A stretch of 8,727 nucleotides of DNA from JAPKZH01 sp964537875 (GTDB lineage: Bacteria > Acidobacteriota > Aminicenantia > Aminicenantales > UBA4085), in NCBI GenBank assembly GCA_964537875.1, contig CAZIDN010000114.1, forward strand, positions 1 through 8,727, in the 5' to 3' direction. Below are positions 1-5,926 of this stretch, one piece after another. The notes under the pieces were generated by a model. That model had not been told where the DNA came from. It saw only the letters and a list, made by a program, of their open reading frames with translations, and searched no databases. Every line of letters starts with the position of its first letter. Position 1 is the first letter of the stretch. A program made the position numbers and the translations under genes.

Positions 1-17
1 GGGATTCGTGGGCGTCA
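1..17. repeat. Right arm of a palindromic repeat cut by the window edge
   Basis: These bases match the tail of the palindromic units at 22-105 and 8541-8588 (GGGATTCGTGGGCGTC). The end of another copy therefore enters from the left, which means the repeat array continues outside the window. Confidence 0.7.
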
Positions 18-21
18 GATG

Positions 22-105
22 CCGAAGACGCCTTCCTGATTTTTTTAGTGATATTGACCCCCCTGCCCCCCTGAACAATCAGGGGGGATTCGTGGGCGTC
101 TTCGG
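22..105. repeat. Nested palindromic repeat, left flank copy
   Basis: The outer arms CCGAAGACGCC (22-32) and GGCGTCTTCGG (95-105) are perfect 11-bp reverse complements. Inside them an inner hairpin pairs CCCCCCTGA (66-74) with TCAGGGGGG (79-87) across the loop ACAA, and a second C6 run (58-63) precedes it. The same design recurs at the right end of the window. No coding sequence is visible. It resembles a REP/MITE-like non-coding palindrome; no named family is recognised. Confidence 0.85.
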
Positions 106-155
106 AATGGAATGGTGGGCGAAAGAGGATTTGAACCTCTGACTTCTACCGTGTG
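57..155. repeat. Left copy of 99-bp direct repeat (attL-like)
   Basis: Positions 57-155 match 8540-8638 at a constant offset of 8483 bases, with one difference (A at 122, T at 8605). The repeat contains the inner hairpin, a short spacer and the 3' half of a tRNA-Val gene. It ends at the first anticodon base. Together with the recombinase relic near the other copy, this suggests an attachment site of an integrated element. The identity extends about 56 bp beyond the tRNA 3' end, longer than a simple tRNA att core needs. Confidence 0.8.
113..155 (-). pseudogene. Displaced 3' half of tRNA-Val(CAC)
   Basis: Read on the minus strand this holds the anticodon CAC, the 3' side of the anticodon stem, the variable loop, a complete T arm (AGAGG, TTCAAAT, CCTCT), the 3' acceptor strand and CCA. 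There is no D arm or 5' acceptor strand; beyond 155 the sequence is unrelated to a tRNA. It differs from the intact gene at one acceptor base (122), a change that would mismatch the 5' half of the intact gene, as expected for a relic free of selection. It is not a functional tRNA. Confidence 0.88.
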
Positions 156-177
156 GAGGAGGCAACCGCCGAAGCGA

Positions 178-287
178 AAGCGTAGAAAATAAAGAGATTT
201 ATCTGTAGGCACTGCTTTTTCAAGACCTTCCCGATTTTGATAGATCTTGACCCTTTTCGATAGTTTTCGATATTTTTGGGCGCAGTT
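178..287. repeat. Diverged 110-bp repeat, copy 1 (island left end)
   Basis: Aligned by hand with 4580-4688 using one gap, this stretch is about 70% identical. Shared blocks include AAGCG-AGAA, TCTGTAG, AAGACCTTCC and the closing GGC-CAGTT. It is AT-rich, lies just inside the tRNA relic, and has no credible reading frame. It may be a conserved end of an integrated element. Confidence 0.6.
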
Positions 288-290
288 TGG

Positions 291-335
291 GCGCAGTTAG
301 AGATGGTCGCATCGAACTGCGCTTTTGCTATTTTT
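291..335 (+). terminator. Hairpin with T tract, likely rho-independent terminator
   Basis: GCGCAGTT (291-298) pairs perfectly with AACTGCGC (315-322). Within the loop GATG (302-305) pairs with CATC (310-313) around GTCG. The stem is followed by TTTTGCTATTTTT. This would end plus-strand transcripts entering from the left and insulate the downstream gene. The -35 of the next promoter overlaps the T-rich tail. Confidence 0.55.
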
Positions 336-352
336 AAAATAAAACATATAAT
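325..352 (+). promoter_or_regulatory. Sigma70-type promoter of the amidohydrolase gene
   Basis: A perfect -10 TATAAT (347-352) is preceded after 16 bases by TTGCTA (325-330), which matches the -35 consensus at 4 of 6 positions. The start codon is at 382, leaving a leader of about 20-25 nt with the ribosome site GGAGGGG (367-373). Confidence 0.55.
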
Positions 353-381
353 AATTTTGCTCTGAGGGAGGGGAGTCTTCT

Positions 382-2190
382 ATGAGAAAAAAAATAATTT
401 TGTTACTTCTTTTTTCCCTCTTGTTTTCTTTTTCTTGTGCCCGGCAAAAATCGGCCGAAGCTCAGGCGACGCTTATTTTCACTCACGCCACGATCATCGA
501 TACCTCCGGAGGTCAGAATCAGACTGATATGACGGTAGTCATTTCCGGAGACCGTATCACGGACGTCAAAAAGACAGGAAAAGTTCGTCCGGCCAAAGGA
601 GCCCAGGTGATTGATGCCACGGGAAAATTCCTCATCCCGGGGCTCTGGGATATGCACGTCCACTGGTATGATGCCAGGTACCTTACGCTCTTCATCGCCA
701 ACGGTGTCACCGGCGTACGTCAGATGTGGGGATTCCCTGTCCACTTCCAATGGCGAGAGGAAATCACTAAAGGCTTGCTTCTCGGCCCGCGGCAGGCTAT
801 CGCCGGTACCCCGATCGACGGACCCGAGCCGTTTTATCCCGGCGTCATCAGCGTCGGCAATGAAAATGAAGCGCGGCAAGCGGTCAGACGGGTGAAGGAA
901 TCTGGCGCGGATTTCATTGAAGTCGATGGGCGCCTGTCCCGCGAGGCCTACTTTGCCATTGCCGATGAATCGAGGAAGCTGGGAATCCCTTTTGCCGGAG
1001 GCGTGCCCTATTCTGTCCGAGCGGCTGAAGCTTCGGAGGCTGGACAAAAAAGCATCGAGTACCTCGGCGATGTATCGTCCGGAATCTTGTTAGATTGTTC
1101 GAGCATGGAAGAAGAGCTGCGAAAAGGAAGAGAAAAAGCCGCGGAGGGTTTTTCGCTGAGGCAGTCTCGCACTCCCTCTCAGTTGGAAGCCCTCCGTAAA
1201 CAGCAGGAGATGATCCTCAAGAGCGATGATGCCGGGAAGGCGGCAGCTTTGTTTGCTCTTTTTGTCGAGAACGATACATGGCAATGTCCGACGCTTACCG
1301 TGCAGAGAGGCATAAGCTATATGGATGACAAGAACTTCACCGATGACGCACGTCTAAAATATATGCCGAAAGATATAAAGGAATATTGGGAGCCAAAAAA
1401 CAACCCCTTTGCCTCCTCAAACACCGCCGAAGATTGGGCCATGAGGAAAAAGGTTTTTGCCAAGAAACTTGAGATTGTTGGGCCTATGCGCCGGGCGGGG
1501 GTGAGGTTCATTGCCGGAACGGACCTCGCCAATCCGTATTGCTTTCCCGGCTTCAGTCTCCACGACGAGCTGGGCCTTCTGGTCGAGGCTGGGCTGACAC
1601 CGATGGAGGCCTTGCAGGCTGCTACATATAATCCAGCGAAATTTCTTGGCCTCATGGATTCCTTGGGTACGATCGATACAGGCAAGATCGCGGACCTCGT
1701 CTTGCTCGAATCTAACCCGCTTGAGGATATCGGCAACACCAGGAAAATTGCAGCCGTTGTCGTTAACGGAAAATACTATCCCAAACCTGCCTTGGATGAG
1801 ATGCTGGCGAAAGTCGAAGCTATCGCCAATCTAACCTCGATTGCCGAGCCTTTACTTAAAACAATAACTGAAAAAGATATCCAGTCTGCCATTCGGCAAT
1901 ATTATGAATTAAAGGCAGCCCAGCCGGATGGCTATGATTTAAGCGAAGAAGAGCTGAAATCCCTGGCATATAAACTCTTTCAAATGAAAAAGCTTAAAGA
2001 GGCTCTCGGGATCTGCAAGCTTAATGTGGAATTGCATCCTCAATCTTTCAGTGCCTATGACAATTTAGCCGAAGCTTTCCTGGCCAACGGAGACAAAGAG
2101 CTGGCTATAAAAAATTTTGAGAAGTCGCTCGAGCTGAACCGTTTCAATTGGAACGCCGCCGAGATGCTTAAAAAACTCAAGAGGGAATAG
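382..2190 (+). CDS. Secreted amidohydrolase-family lipoprotein with C-terminal TPRs
   Basis: The 602-aa protein starts with a lipoprotein-type signal (charged MRKK, hydrophobic to about residue 18, Cys19). Residues 31-465 form an amidohydrolase-superfamily domain of the imidazolonepropionase/prolidase-like type: a composite beta sandwich, then LIPGLWDMHVH with the HxH metal pair (His92, His94), AGTD with Asp381, and the closing GKIADLVLLESNPLEDI segment. Residues about 524-595 are two TPR-like helical repeats. Family relatives usually read DFIKV, GHVP and IEH where this protein reads DFIEV (Glu180), GGVP (Gly207) and IEY (Tyr227), so three expected metal ligands seem absent. Relatives hydrolyse amide bonds, often in small peptides; activity here is doubtful. 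It probably acts as a lipid-anchored envelope protein. A GGAGGGG ribosome site 8 nt upstream supports the start. The neighbouring propeller lipoprotein lies on the same strand. Confidence 0.9.
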   Translation: MRKKIILLLLFSLLFSFSCARQKSAEAQATLIFTHATIIDTSGGQNQTDMTVVISGDRITDVKKTGKVRPAKGAQVIDATGKFLIPGLWDMHVHWYDARYLTLFIANGVTGVRQMWGFPVHFQWREEITKGLLLGPRQAIAGTPIDGPEPFYPGVISVGNENEARQAVRRVKESGADFIEVDGRLSREAYFAIADESRKLGIPFAGGVPYSVRAAEASEAGQKSIEYLGDVSSGILLDCSSMEEELRKGREKAAEGFSLRQSRTPSQLEALRKQQEMILKSDDAGKAAALFALFVENDTWQCPTLTVQRGISYMDDKNFTDDARLKYMPKDIKEYWEPKNNPFASSNTAEDWAMRKKVFAKKLEIVGPMRRAGVRFIAGTDLANPYCFPGFSLHDELGLLVEAGLTPMEALQAATYNPAKFLGLMDSLGTIDTGKIADLVLLESNPLEDIGNTRKIAAVVVNGKYYPKPALDEMLAKVEAIANLTSIAEPLLKTITEKDIQSAIRQYYELKAAQPDGYDLSEEELKSLAYKLFQMKKLKEALGICKLNVELHPQSFSAYDNLAEAFLANGDKELAIKNFEKSLELNRFNWNAAEMLKKLKRE

Positions 2191-2248
2191 AGAACAGCCA
2201 GGAAACATTCTTCAAGAGATTACGGATGGCGAAAGGGAAGGCGACGAA

Positions 2249-2402
2249 ATGAACACAAAGAAAATCCGATGGCTGCTGTGGGCGGGGTGCGTCGCTCGGT
2301 CTGCCGCTCGCCGGCGGGTGGGGGAATGTTGTGGACATGATCTGGTTTGCCGTGCTGGCGCTCACATACAAGGATGAATCCGTAAAAGGAGGTTCGGAAT
2401 GA
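2249..2402 (+). pseudogene. Frameshifted small membrane protein gene
   Basis: An ATG at 2249, with a modest AAGGGAAGG ribosome site, opens MNTKKIRWLLWAGCV, a good start for an inner-membrane protein. This frame then becomes Arg/Cys-rich and stops at about 2375. The frame beginning with CTC GGT CTG near 2307 continues as a plausible membrane segment (LGLPLAGGWGNVV, then MIWFAVLAL) and ends KDESVKGGSE with a TGA at 2400-2402, which overlaps the next ATG as ATGA. One extra base (or two missing) around 2302-2310 would join the halves into about 50 residues. It is either a decayed gene, a sequencing error or, less likely, a programmed shift. No family is recognised. Confidence 0.5.
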
Positions 2403-3721
2403 ACTTAAAAAGAATTAGATTGCTGATGGGGTCGGGCGTGATGGCGCTGTGTCTCTTCGTCATGGCGGGTTGCCGCCGCTCCAGCGAAGCGCGCCGCGCA
2501 GCGCCTGAAACGGGTTCTCCGTGGACGCTGACCTTGGCTGCCCCCATCGATCATCTCGACGTCGTAGCCCGCGAGCCGATGATCGTGGAACACCCTGACG
2601 GCACACTCTTCGTGAGCGGGTACGGAGCGGCCTTCATGAGCGGGAAGAGAACGGATGAGGCGACGCTTTGGAAGAGCCGGGATGGTGGAACGACCTGGGC
2701 TCGCGTTAACGTTGGAGCCCAGGCGGATGGAGCGGCCGGCAACTCCGACATAGACTTAGTGATTGCTGGCGACGGCACTCTCTATTTCGCGACGTTGGTT
2801 TTCGACAACAAAGTGAATGAGGGCAAGCAGATCAGCGTCGGCGTCAGCAAGGACATAGGCGCGACCTGGAAATGGACGTTGCTGTCAAAAACTAGGTTCG
2901 ACGACCGCCCCTGGATCAAGGTGGCGCCTGACGGCATGGCCCACGTGATCTGGAATGACGGCGCCGGCGTCTGCTATGCCGTCAGCCAGGACGGCGGCGG
3001 CACCTGGACCGAACGGGCCAGGATCCACCCGCTTGGCGGCTCGAGTCATCTGGCTGTGGGTCCGAACGGCGAAGTCGCGGTGCGGATCGTGCCGCAATCG
3101 GTGGCCGGCTCGAAGTACGACGAGGGCGTCGATCTCATTGCCGTGAGCACCGACGGGGGAACGACATGGCGGAAGCAGGAGGCGCCGGGCTATCGTGAGT
3201 GGAATCCGGACTACTGGCCCGTCCCGCGCTGGGTAGAGCCGCTGGCCTGGGATGAGCGAGGGGCACTCTATTCGCTCTGGACCAACTTAAAGGGAGTCTG
3301 GCTGGCGCGTTCCATCGATCAGGGCGCGACCTGGACGACCTGGCGGCTCAATGAGAGCCCTGAAGTCGCTTACTATCCTTATCTGGCGGCGAGAGGAAAG
3401 GGCGAACTGGCCGCGACATGGTTTTCAGGTTGGACTAAAACGTGGAAAGCGCACGTGGCCCGCATCGACGTCAGCGATGGAGAAGCGCCGCCCCGTGTCG
3501 TCGAATCGCCGCCGTTTAAACCAGACAGTTGGCGGCAAAACCAGACATGGCCGGAAGATCCCCAAACACCCGATCCCGCCGGTGAATACCTCGCCGTCTC
3601 CTTCTTGCGGAACGGCGGCTTGGTCGTGGTCAGCCCCATTCAGAACAAGGGTAAAAATCGCTTCGGATTCTCGCTGTGGAGGATTGAAGAGCGCCGTGGA
3701 GAATCCCAGCGAGCGAAATAG
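2399..3721 (+). CDS. Asp-box (BNR) beta-propeller lipoprotein, sialidase-like fold
   Basis: The 440-aa protein has a lipoprotein signal with lipobox VMAGC (Cys25). Five Asp-boxes of the form S-x-D-x-G-x-T-W lie at residues 93-100, 150-157, 196-203, 250-257 and 305-312, spaced about one blade apart, so the protein should fold as a sialidase-like beta-propeller. I see no F/Y-R-I-P motif or clear arginine triad, so sialidase activity is not supported; a role as an exported glycan- or protein-binding propeller, or a non-sialidase hydrolase, is equally possible. AGGAGG (2387-2392) lies 6 nt before ATG. The start overlaps the stop of the frameshifted small gene by 4 nt, suggesting former translational coupling. 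It is convergent with the toxin-antitoxin genes. Confidence 0.88.
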   Translation: MNLKRIRLLMGSGVMALCLFVMAGCRRSSEARRAAPETGSPWTLTLAAPIDHLDVVAREPMIVEHPDGTLFVSGYGAAFMSGKRTDEATLWKSRDGGTTWARVNVGAQADGAAGNSDIDLVIAGDGTLYFATLVFDNKVNEGKQISVGVSKDIGATWKWTLLSKTRFDDRPWIKVAPDGMAHVIWNDGAGVCYAVSQDGGGTWTERARIHPLGGSSHLAVGPNGEVAVRIVPQSVAGSKYDEGVDLIAVSTDGGTTWRKQEAPGYREWNPDYWPVPRWVEPLAWDERGALYSLWTNLKGVWLARSIDQGATWTTWRLNESPEVAYYPYLAARGKGELAATWFSGWTKTWKAHVARIDVSDGEAPPRVVESPPFKPDSWRQNQTWPEDPQTPDPAGEYLAVSFLRNGGLVVVSPIQNKGKNRFGFSLWRIEERRGESQRAK

Positions 3722-3988
3722 CCGTACAGATACATTGCCGAATAAAAAGGAAAATTCGGCCATCTGGCACTCAGACACGGGCTCTCTGAAAACGGTGAGG
3801 TCAGCGTCTCTGCCATCCAGTGGGATACGCTCTGCGATATGTCCTAGAGGGAGTTTGTCATGGAAGACGAATTGTTTTATAAGAACGGCCGCTTTGTCAG
3901 ATGAGCGATTGAGGATTCGGTCCCGGCCATGCCGGACCTCAAGGCCGGCGGCAAGAGCTCCCCTCGAGACGCGCTTGAACATCGGGGA
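3722..3988. other. Intergenic stretch between convergent genes, unexplained
   Basis: No credible intact gene lies here. One plus frame reads ENGEVSVSAIQWDTLCDMS, a stop, REFVMEDELFYKNGRFVR, a stop, then AIEDSVPAMPDLKAGG. This has a protein-like composition and may be a relic broken by two stop codons, but I recognise no family. An open minus frame also crosses the region and continues antisense into the propeller gene; it is probably a shadow. Two hairpins are present (3737-3760 and 3931-3949). Confidence 0.4.
3737..3760. repeat. Hairpin downstream of the propeller gene
   Basis: GCCGAAT (3737-3743) pairs perfectly with ATTCGGC (3754-3760) across a 10-nt A-rich loop, 15 nt after the propeller stop codon. 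No U tract follows on either strand, so it is not a classical intrinsic terminator. It could stabilise the 3' end or act in Rho-dependent ending. Confidence 0.4.
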
Positions 3989-4270
3989 TTAATGCGGGGA
4001 CTGGAGGCCTGTGCCAGGGCCCGAATTTCGAAGCTCCTCTCGGATGATGCGCCTCAAATATCCCTCCAGCGCCTCTCCCCTGCGCTGAACATGCTCTTTG
4101 AGGGCGCTGTTGATCATGGCCTGATAGCTTCCGCCGCCTCTGGCCTCGACCTGGGAACGGAACCAGTCAATCACATCATTATCCAAGCGAATGGTGATCC
4201 TGATTTTGCCTGGGGGGAGAGGGACAACGGCTCCTCTTTTACCCTTGCTGAAATCATAAGTTTTGCTCAT
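3989..4270 (-). CDS. brnA: BrnA-like ribbon-helix-helix antitoxin
   Basis: This 93-aa protein would neutralise the BrnT-like toxin upstream and, in the known family, represses the shared promoter by binding DNA. A disordered basic N-terminus (1-20) precedes a MetJ/Arc/CopG-type fold at about 23-61: KIRITIRLD (beta strand), DVIDWFRSQVEARGGGSYQ (helix and turn), then AMINSALKEHV. The DVIDWFR and YQ-x-x-IN-x-A-L pattern is typical of BrnA. The start chosen (ATG 4270-4268) leaves a 17-nt overlap with the toxin gene, usual for this operon; upstream codons in the same frame lie inside the toxin. The basic C-terminal tail (62-93) is longer than in many relatives. Confidence 0.88.
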   Translation of the reverse strand: MSKTYDFSKGKRGAVVPLPPGKIRITIRLDNDVIDWFRSQVEARGGGSYQAMINSALKEHVQRRGEALEGYLRRIIREELRNSGPGTGLQSPH

Positions 4271-4535
4271 GCATTTTCCCGTATTGTCGGCGCTCTTTCG
4301 CGCTCGCTTTTCTCGCCGATATAATCCTGATCTCATCGCCACGCCAGCTATAGACCACAACCAGTATCCTGCCGAAGAGGTCGCGTCCCAGCGTGACCCA
4401 TCGTCTTTCTTCCGGAAGCTCATCCTCGATCGTCACGGCAAGTTCGTCCGCGAAAACCGAGACCGCATCGGCGAAATAGATGCCGTGCTTCCGAAAGTTG
4501 GTTGCGGCCTTTTTCTTATCCCACTGATAGCGCAT
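4254..4535 (-). CDS. brnT: BrnT-like ribonuclease toxin
   Basis: BrnT toxins are small RelE-fold ribonucleases that halt translation under stress. The 93-aa protein shows the family pattern: an N-terminal RYQWDKKKAATNFRKHGIYFADA (W-D, N-x-x-KHG, F-x-D), a central RWVTLGRDLFGRILVVVYSWRGDEIRIIS beta sheet, and the closing ARKASAKERRQY. The start at ATG 4535-4533 fits the family N-terminus. The alternative ATG at 4559 lies inside the promoter spacer and is excluded. There is no Shine-Dalgarno site, and the -10 ends only 3 nt before this ATG, so the message is probably leaderless or nearly so. It is first in an operon with the antitoxin, whose start overlaps its end by 17 nt. Confidence 0.88.
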   Translation of the reverse strand: MRYQWDKKKAATNFRKHGIYFADAVSVFADELAVTIEDELPEERRWVTLGRDLFGRILVVVYSWRGDEIRIISARKASAKERRQYGKMHEQNL

Positions 4536-4538
4536 GAT

Positions 4539-4567
4539 ATTATATGCACATTTGTGCATATTGTCAA
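4539..4567 (-). promoter_or_regulatory. Consensus promoter of brnTA
   Basis: On the minus strand, TTGACA (4567-4562), 17 bases, then TATAAT (4544-4539) match the sigma70 consensus at all 12 positions with ideal spacing. The start codon begins 4 nt after the -10, so the expected start site (6-8 nt after the -10) would fall at or inside the first codons. Such a strong promoter implies tight repression. Confidence 0.85.
4542..4561. promoter_or_regulatory. Palindromic operator inside the brnTA promoter
   Basis: ATATGCACA (4542-4550) and TGTGCATAT (4553-4561) are perfect 9-bp inverted repeats separated by TT. They fill the spacer and reach into the -10. This is the expected place for a ribbon-helix-helix autorepressor, so it is the probable BrnA or BrnT-BrnA binding site. 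Binding would block polymerase directly. Confidence 0.75.
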
Positions 4568-4579
4568 GTCACGGGCGTC

Positions 4580-4688
4580 AAGCGCAGAAATAAAGGAATT
4601 CCTCTGTAGAACGCTCGTTTTAAAGACCTTCCGGATATCGATGAATTTCAATATTTTTTGATGGCTTTCGATGTTTTATGGCACAGTT
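4580..4688. repeat. Diverged 110-bp repeat, copy 2 (mid-island)
   Basis: This is the second copy of the repeat at 178-287 in the same orientation, about 70% identical by hand alignment. It occupies most of the gap between brnT and the hydrolase stop codon. No tRNA fragment adjoins this copy. It may mark a junction between two inserted segments. Confidence 0.6.
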
Positions 4689-4705
4689 ACCGGTACGGTC
4701 AGGAC

Positions 4706-5926
4706 TCAGCCGAGCGGGAGACGATGGATTATCTGGAATTCATCGGCCGCGTGACCTCGAACATCTGAATCGGTGCGTTGCCGGAGGTGCTTCTCGAACC
4801 ACAGAATCGTCTGGCGGTTCACTTCCTCCGTATGCTCGGACAGGCCATGACTGCCTGATTCAAAGAATATCAGCCGAAACGGCTGGCGGGATCGCTGGAG
4901 TTGCAGCCCCATGTCCAGAGCGCTCTCGGGTACGCACCGTTGATCATCGCTGCCCTGAAAAAGAAGAATGGGCGTCGTCTTGCAGAGTTTCTCGGGCCAA
5001 TACCGGGCGGATCTGGCCTTCAGAGCGGCCTCCTTGTTCGCCGTATAGCCAGGCACGCTATTCTGGAGCAATGATTCCATGCCCGGGCGTTTTTTGATTT
5101 CGGCAAATAGGTCGGTCGGCGCCGAGCCGACAACCGCCGCAGAGATGCGGCACGATTTGGAAAGAGCGAGAAATGTCATCATACCGCCTCGACTCCACCC
5201 CAACATTCCAAGTCTCGCCGGGTCCGCATAAGGGAGGGATTCGATGAGGGGGATCAGGTTGAGCACGTCGGCGATGTCCGCGCCGCCGATCTCGTCGTCG
5301 CCCGCGCTGCCGCCGCAGCCCCGGTATTGGCTTGCGATCACCACGTATCCGGCGCGAACGAGCCAGCTCAAACGCAGCAGACTCGTATCATCCAAGCTGC
5401 CGATCTGACTGTTGCCGCCATGATTATAGATGACCACGGGATACCGCCCGGAGGCGGGGGCTCGAGGCTTCAAGATGAAGCCGACGATTTTCAGGCCGTC
5501 GCTGCCGTAGATAATCCTGGAACAGTCAACCGTCTCTTTGAATTCCCGGAACAGCTCCGGCGGATATGTGCGACGCACTTCGGCCTCGATCGCCGGCCAC
5601 TTTGCCTGCATCGCTTCGGACCGGCGTTTGAGCTGGGCGAGCCATTCTTCGTATGTGCCGGCCGGGATGCGCAGTTTGTCCTTGTTTTCCTTGAATTTCT
5701 CGGGGGGGAACTGGGATCGGATCCGGGCTTCGTCAAAGGCCATTTGACTTCGCCCCCGGTCGAGCCACTGCTCATAGGTTGTATAAGGGAAGCCGTCCGC
5801 AATTTCGAGGATCGTCCCGTTCCTGGCCTTTTGCGATTCAACCTGGGAGACCGATTCTGTTGAAAGGACTCCGGACGCGAGGAGGGTAAACGCCAAAACG
5901 ATGGGTAACGATGTTTTCATTTTCAT
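4706..5926 (-). CDS. Secreted alpha/beta hydrolase, prolyl-oligopeptidase-like
   Basis: From the ATG at 5926 the product is 406 aa. A signal peptide covers about residues 1-23. Residues 47-132 hold two related segments, each with TYE-x-W-L followed by a (F/Y)PPE-x-F motif. The catalytic domain runs from about 138 to 382: oxyanion motif HGG (169-171), nucleophile elbow GWSRGG (Ser245), acid in GSDD (Asp328) and SGSHG (His360). This fits the S9 peptidase/dienelactone-hydrolase-like group that cleaves short peptides or esters; the substrate is not readable. It probably acts outside the cytoplasmic membrane. The start is chosen because ATG overlaps the TGA of the upstream membrane gene (ATGA) and gives a clean signal peptide; there is no good ribosome site, so translation is probably coupled. 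It ends the sigma-factor operon and may be its main output. Confidence 0.87.
   Translation of the reverse strand: MKMKTSLPIVLAFTLLASGVLSTESVSQVESQKARNGTILEIADGFPYTTYEQWLDRGRSQMAFDEARIRSQFPPEKFKENKDKLRIPAGTYEEWLAQLKRRSEAMQAKWPAIEAEVRRTYPPELFREFKETVDCSRIIYGSDGLKIVGFILKPRAPASGRYPVVIYNHGGNSQIGSLDDTSLLRLSWLVRAGYVVIASQYRGCGGSAGDDEIGGADIADVLNLIPLIESLPYADPARLGMLGWSRGGMMTFLALSKSCRISAAVVGSAPTDLFAEIKKRPGMESLLQNSVPGYTANKEAALKARSARYWPEKLCKTTPILLFQGSDDQRCVPESALDMGLQLQRSRQPFRLIFFESGSHGLSEHTEEVNRQTILWFEKHLRQRTDSDVRGHAADEFQIIHRLPLG

Noticed and set aside
403..1047. 214-aa minus-strand open frame
   Set aside because: It is a shadow of the amidohydrolase gene on the opposite strand, with no motifs.
2399..3721. 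Calling the propeller protein a sialidase
   Set aside because: Asp-boxes show the fold only; no FRIP-type motif or arginine triad is evident.
3425..3982. 185-aa minus-strand open frame
   Set aside because: More than half lies antisense to the Asp-box propeller gene, and it has no recognisable motif or good ribosome site.
4536..4559. Longer brnT start adding eight residues (MHKCAYNI)
   Set aside because: That ATG lies in the promoter spacer and palindrome, upstream of any plausible transcript start.
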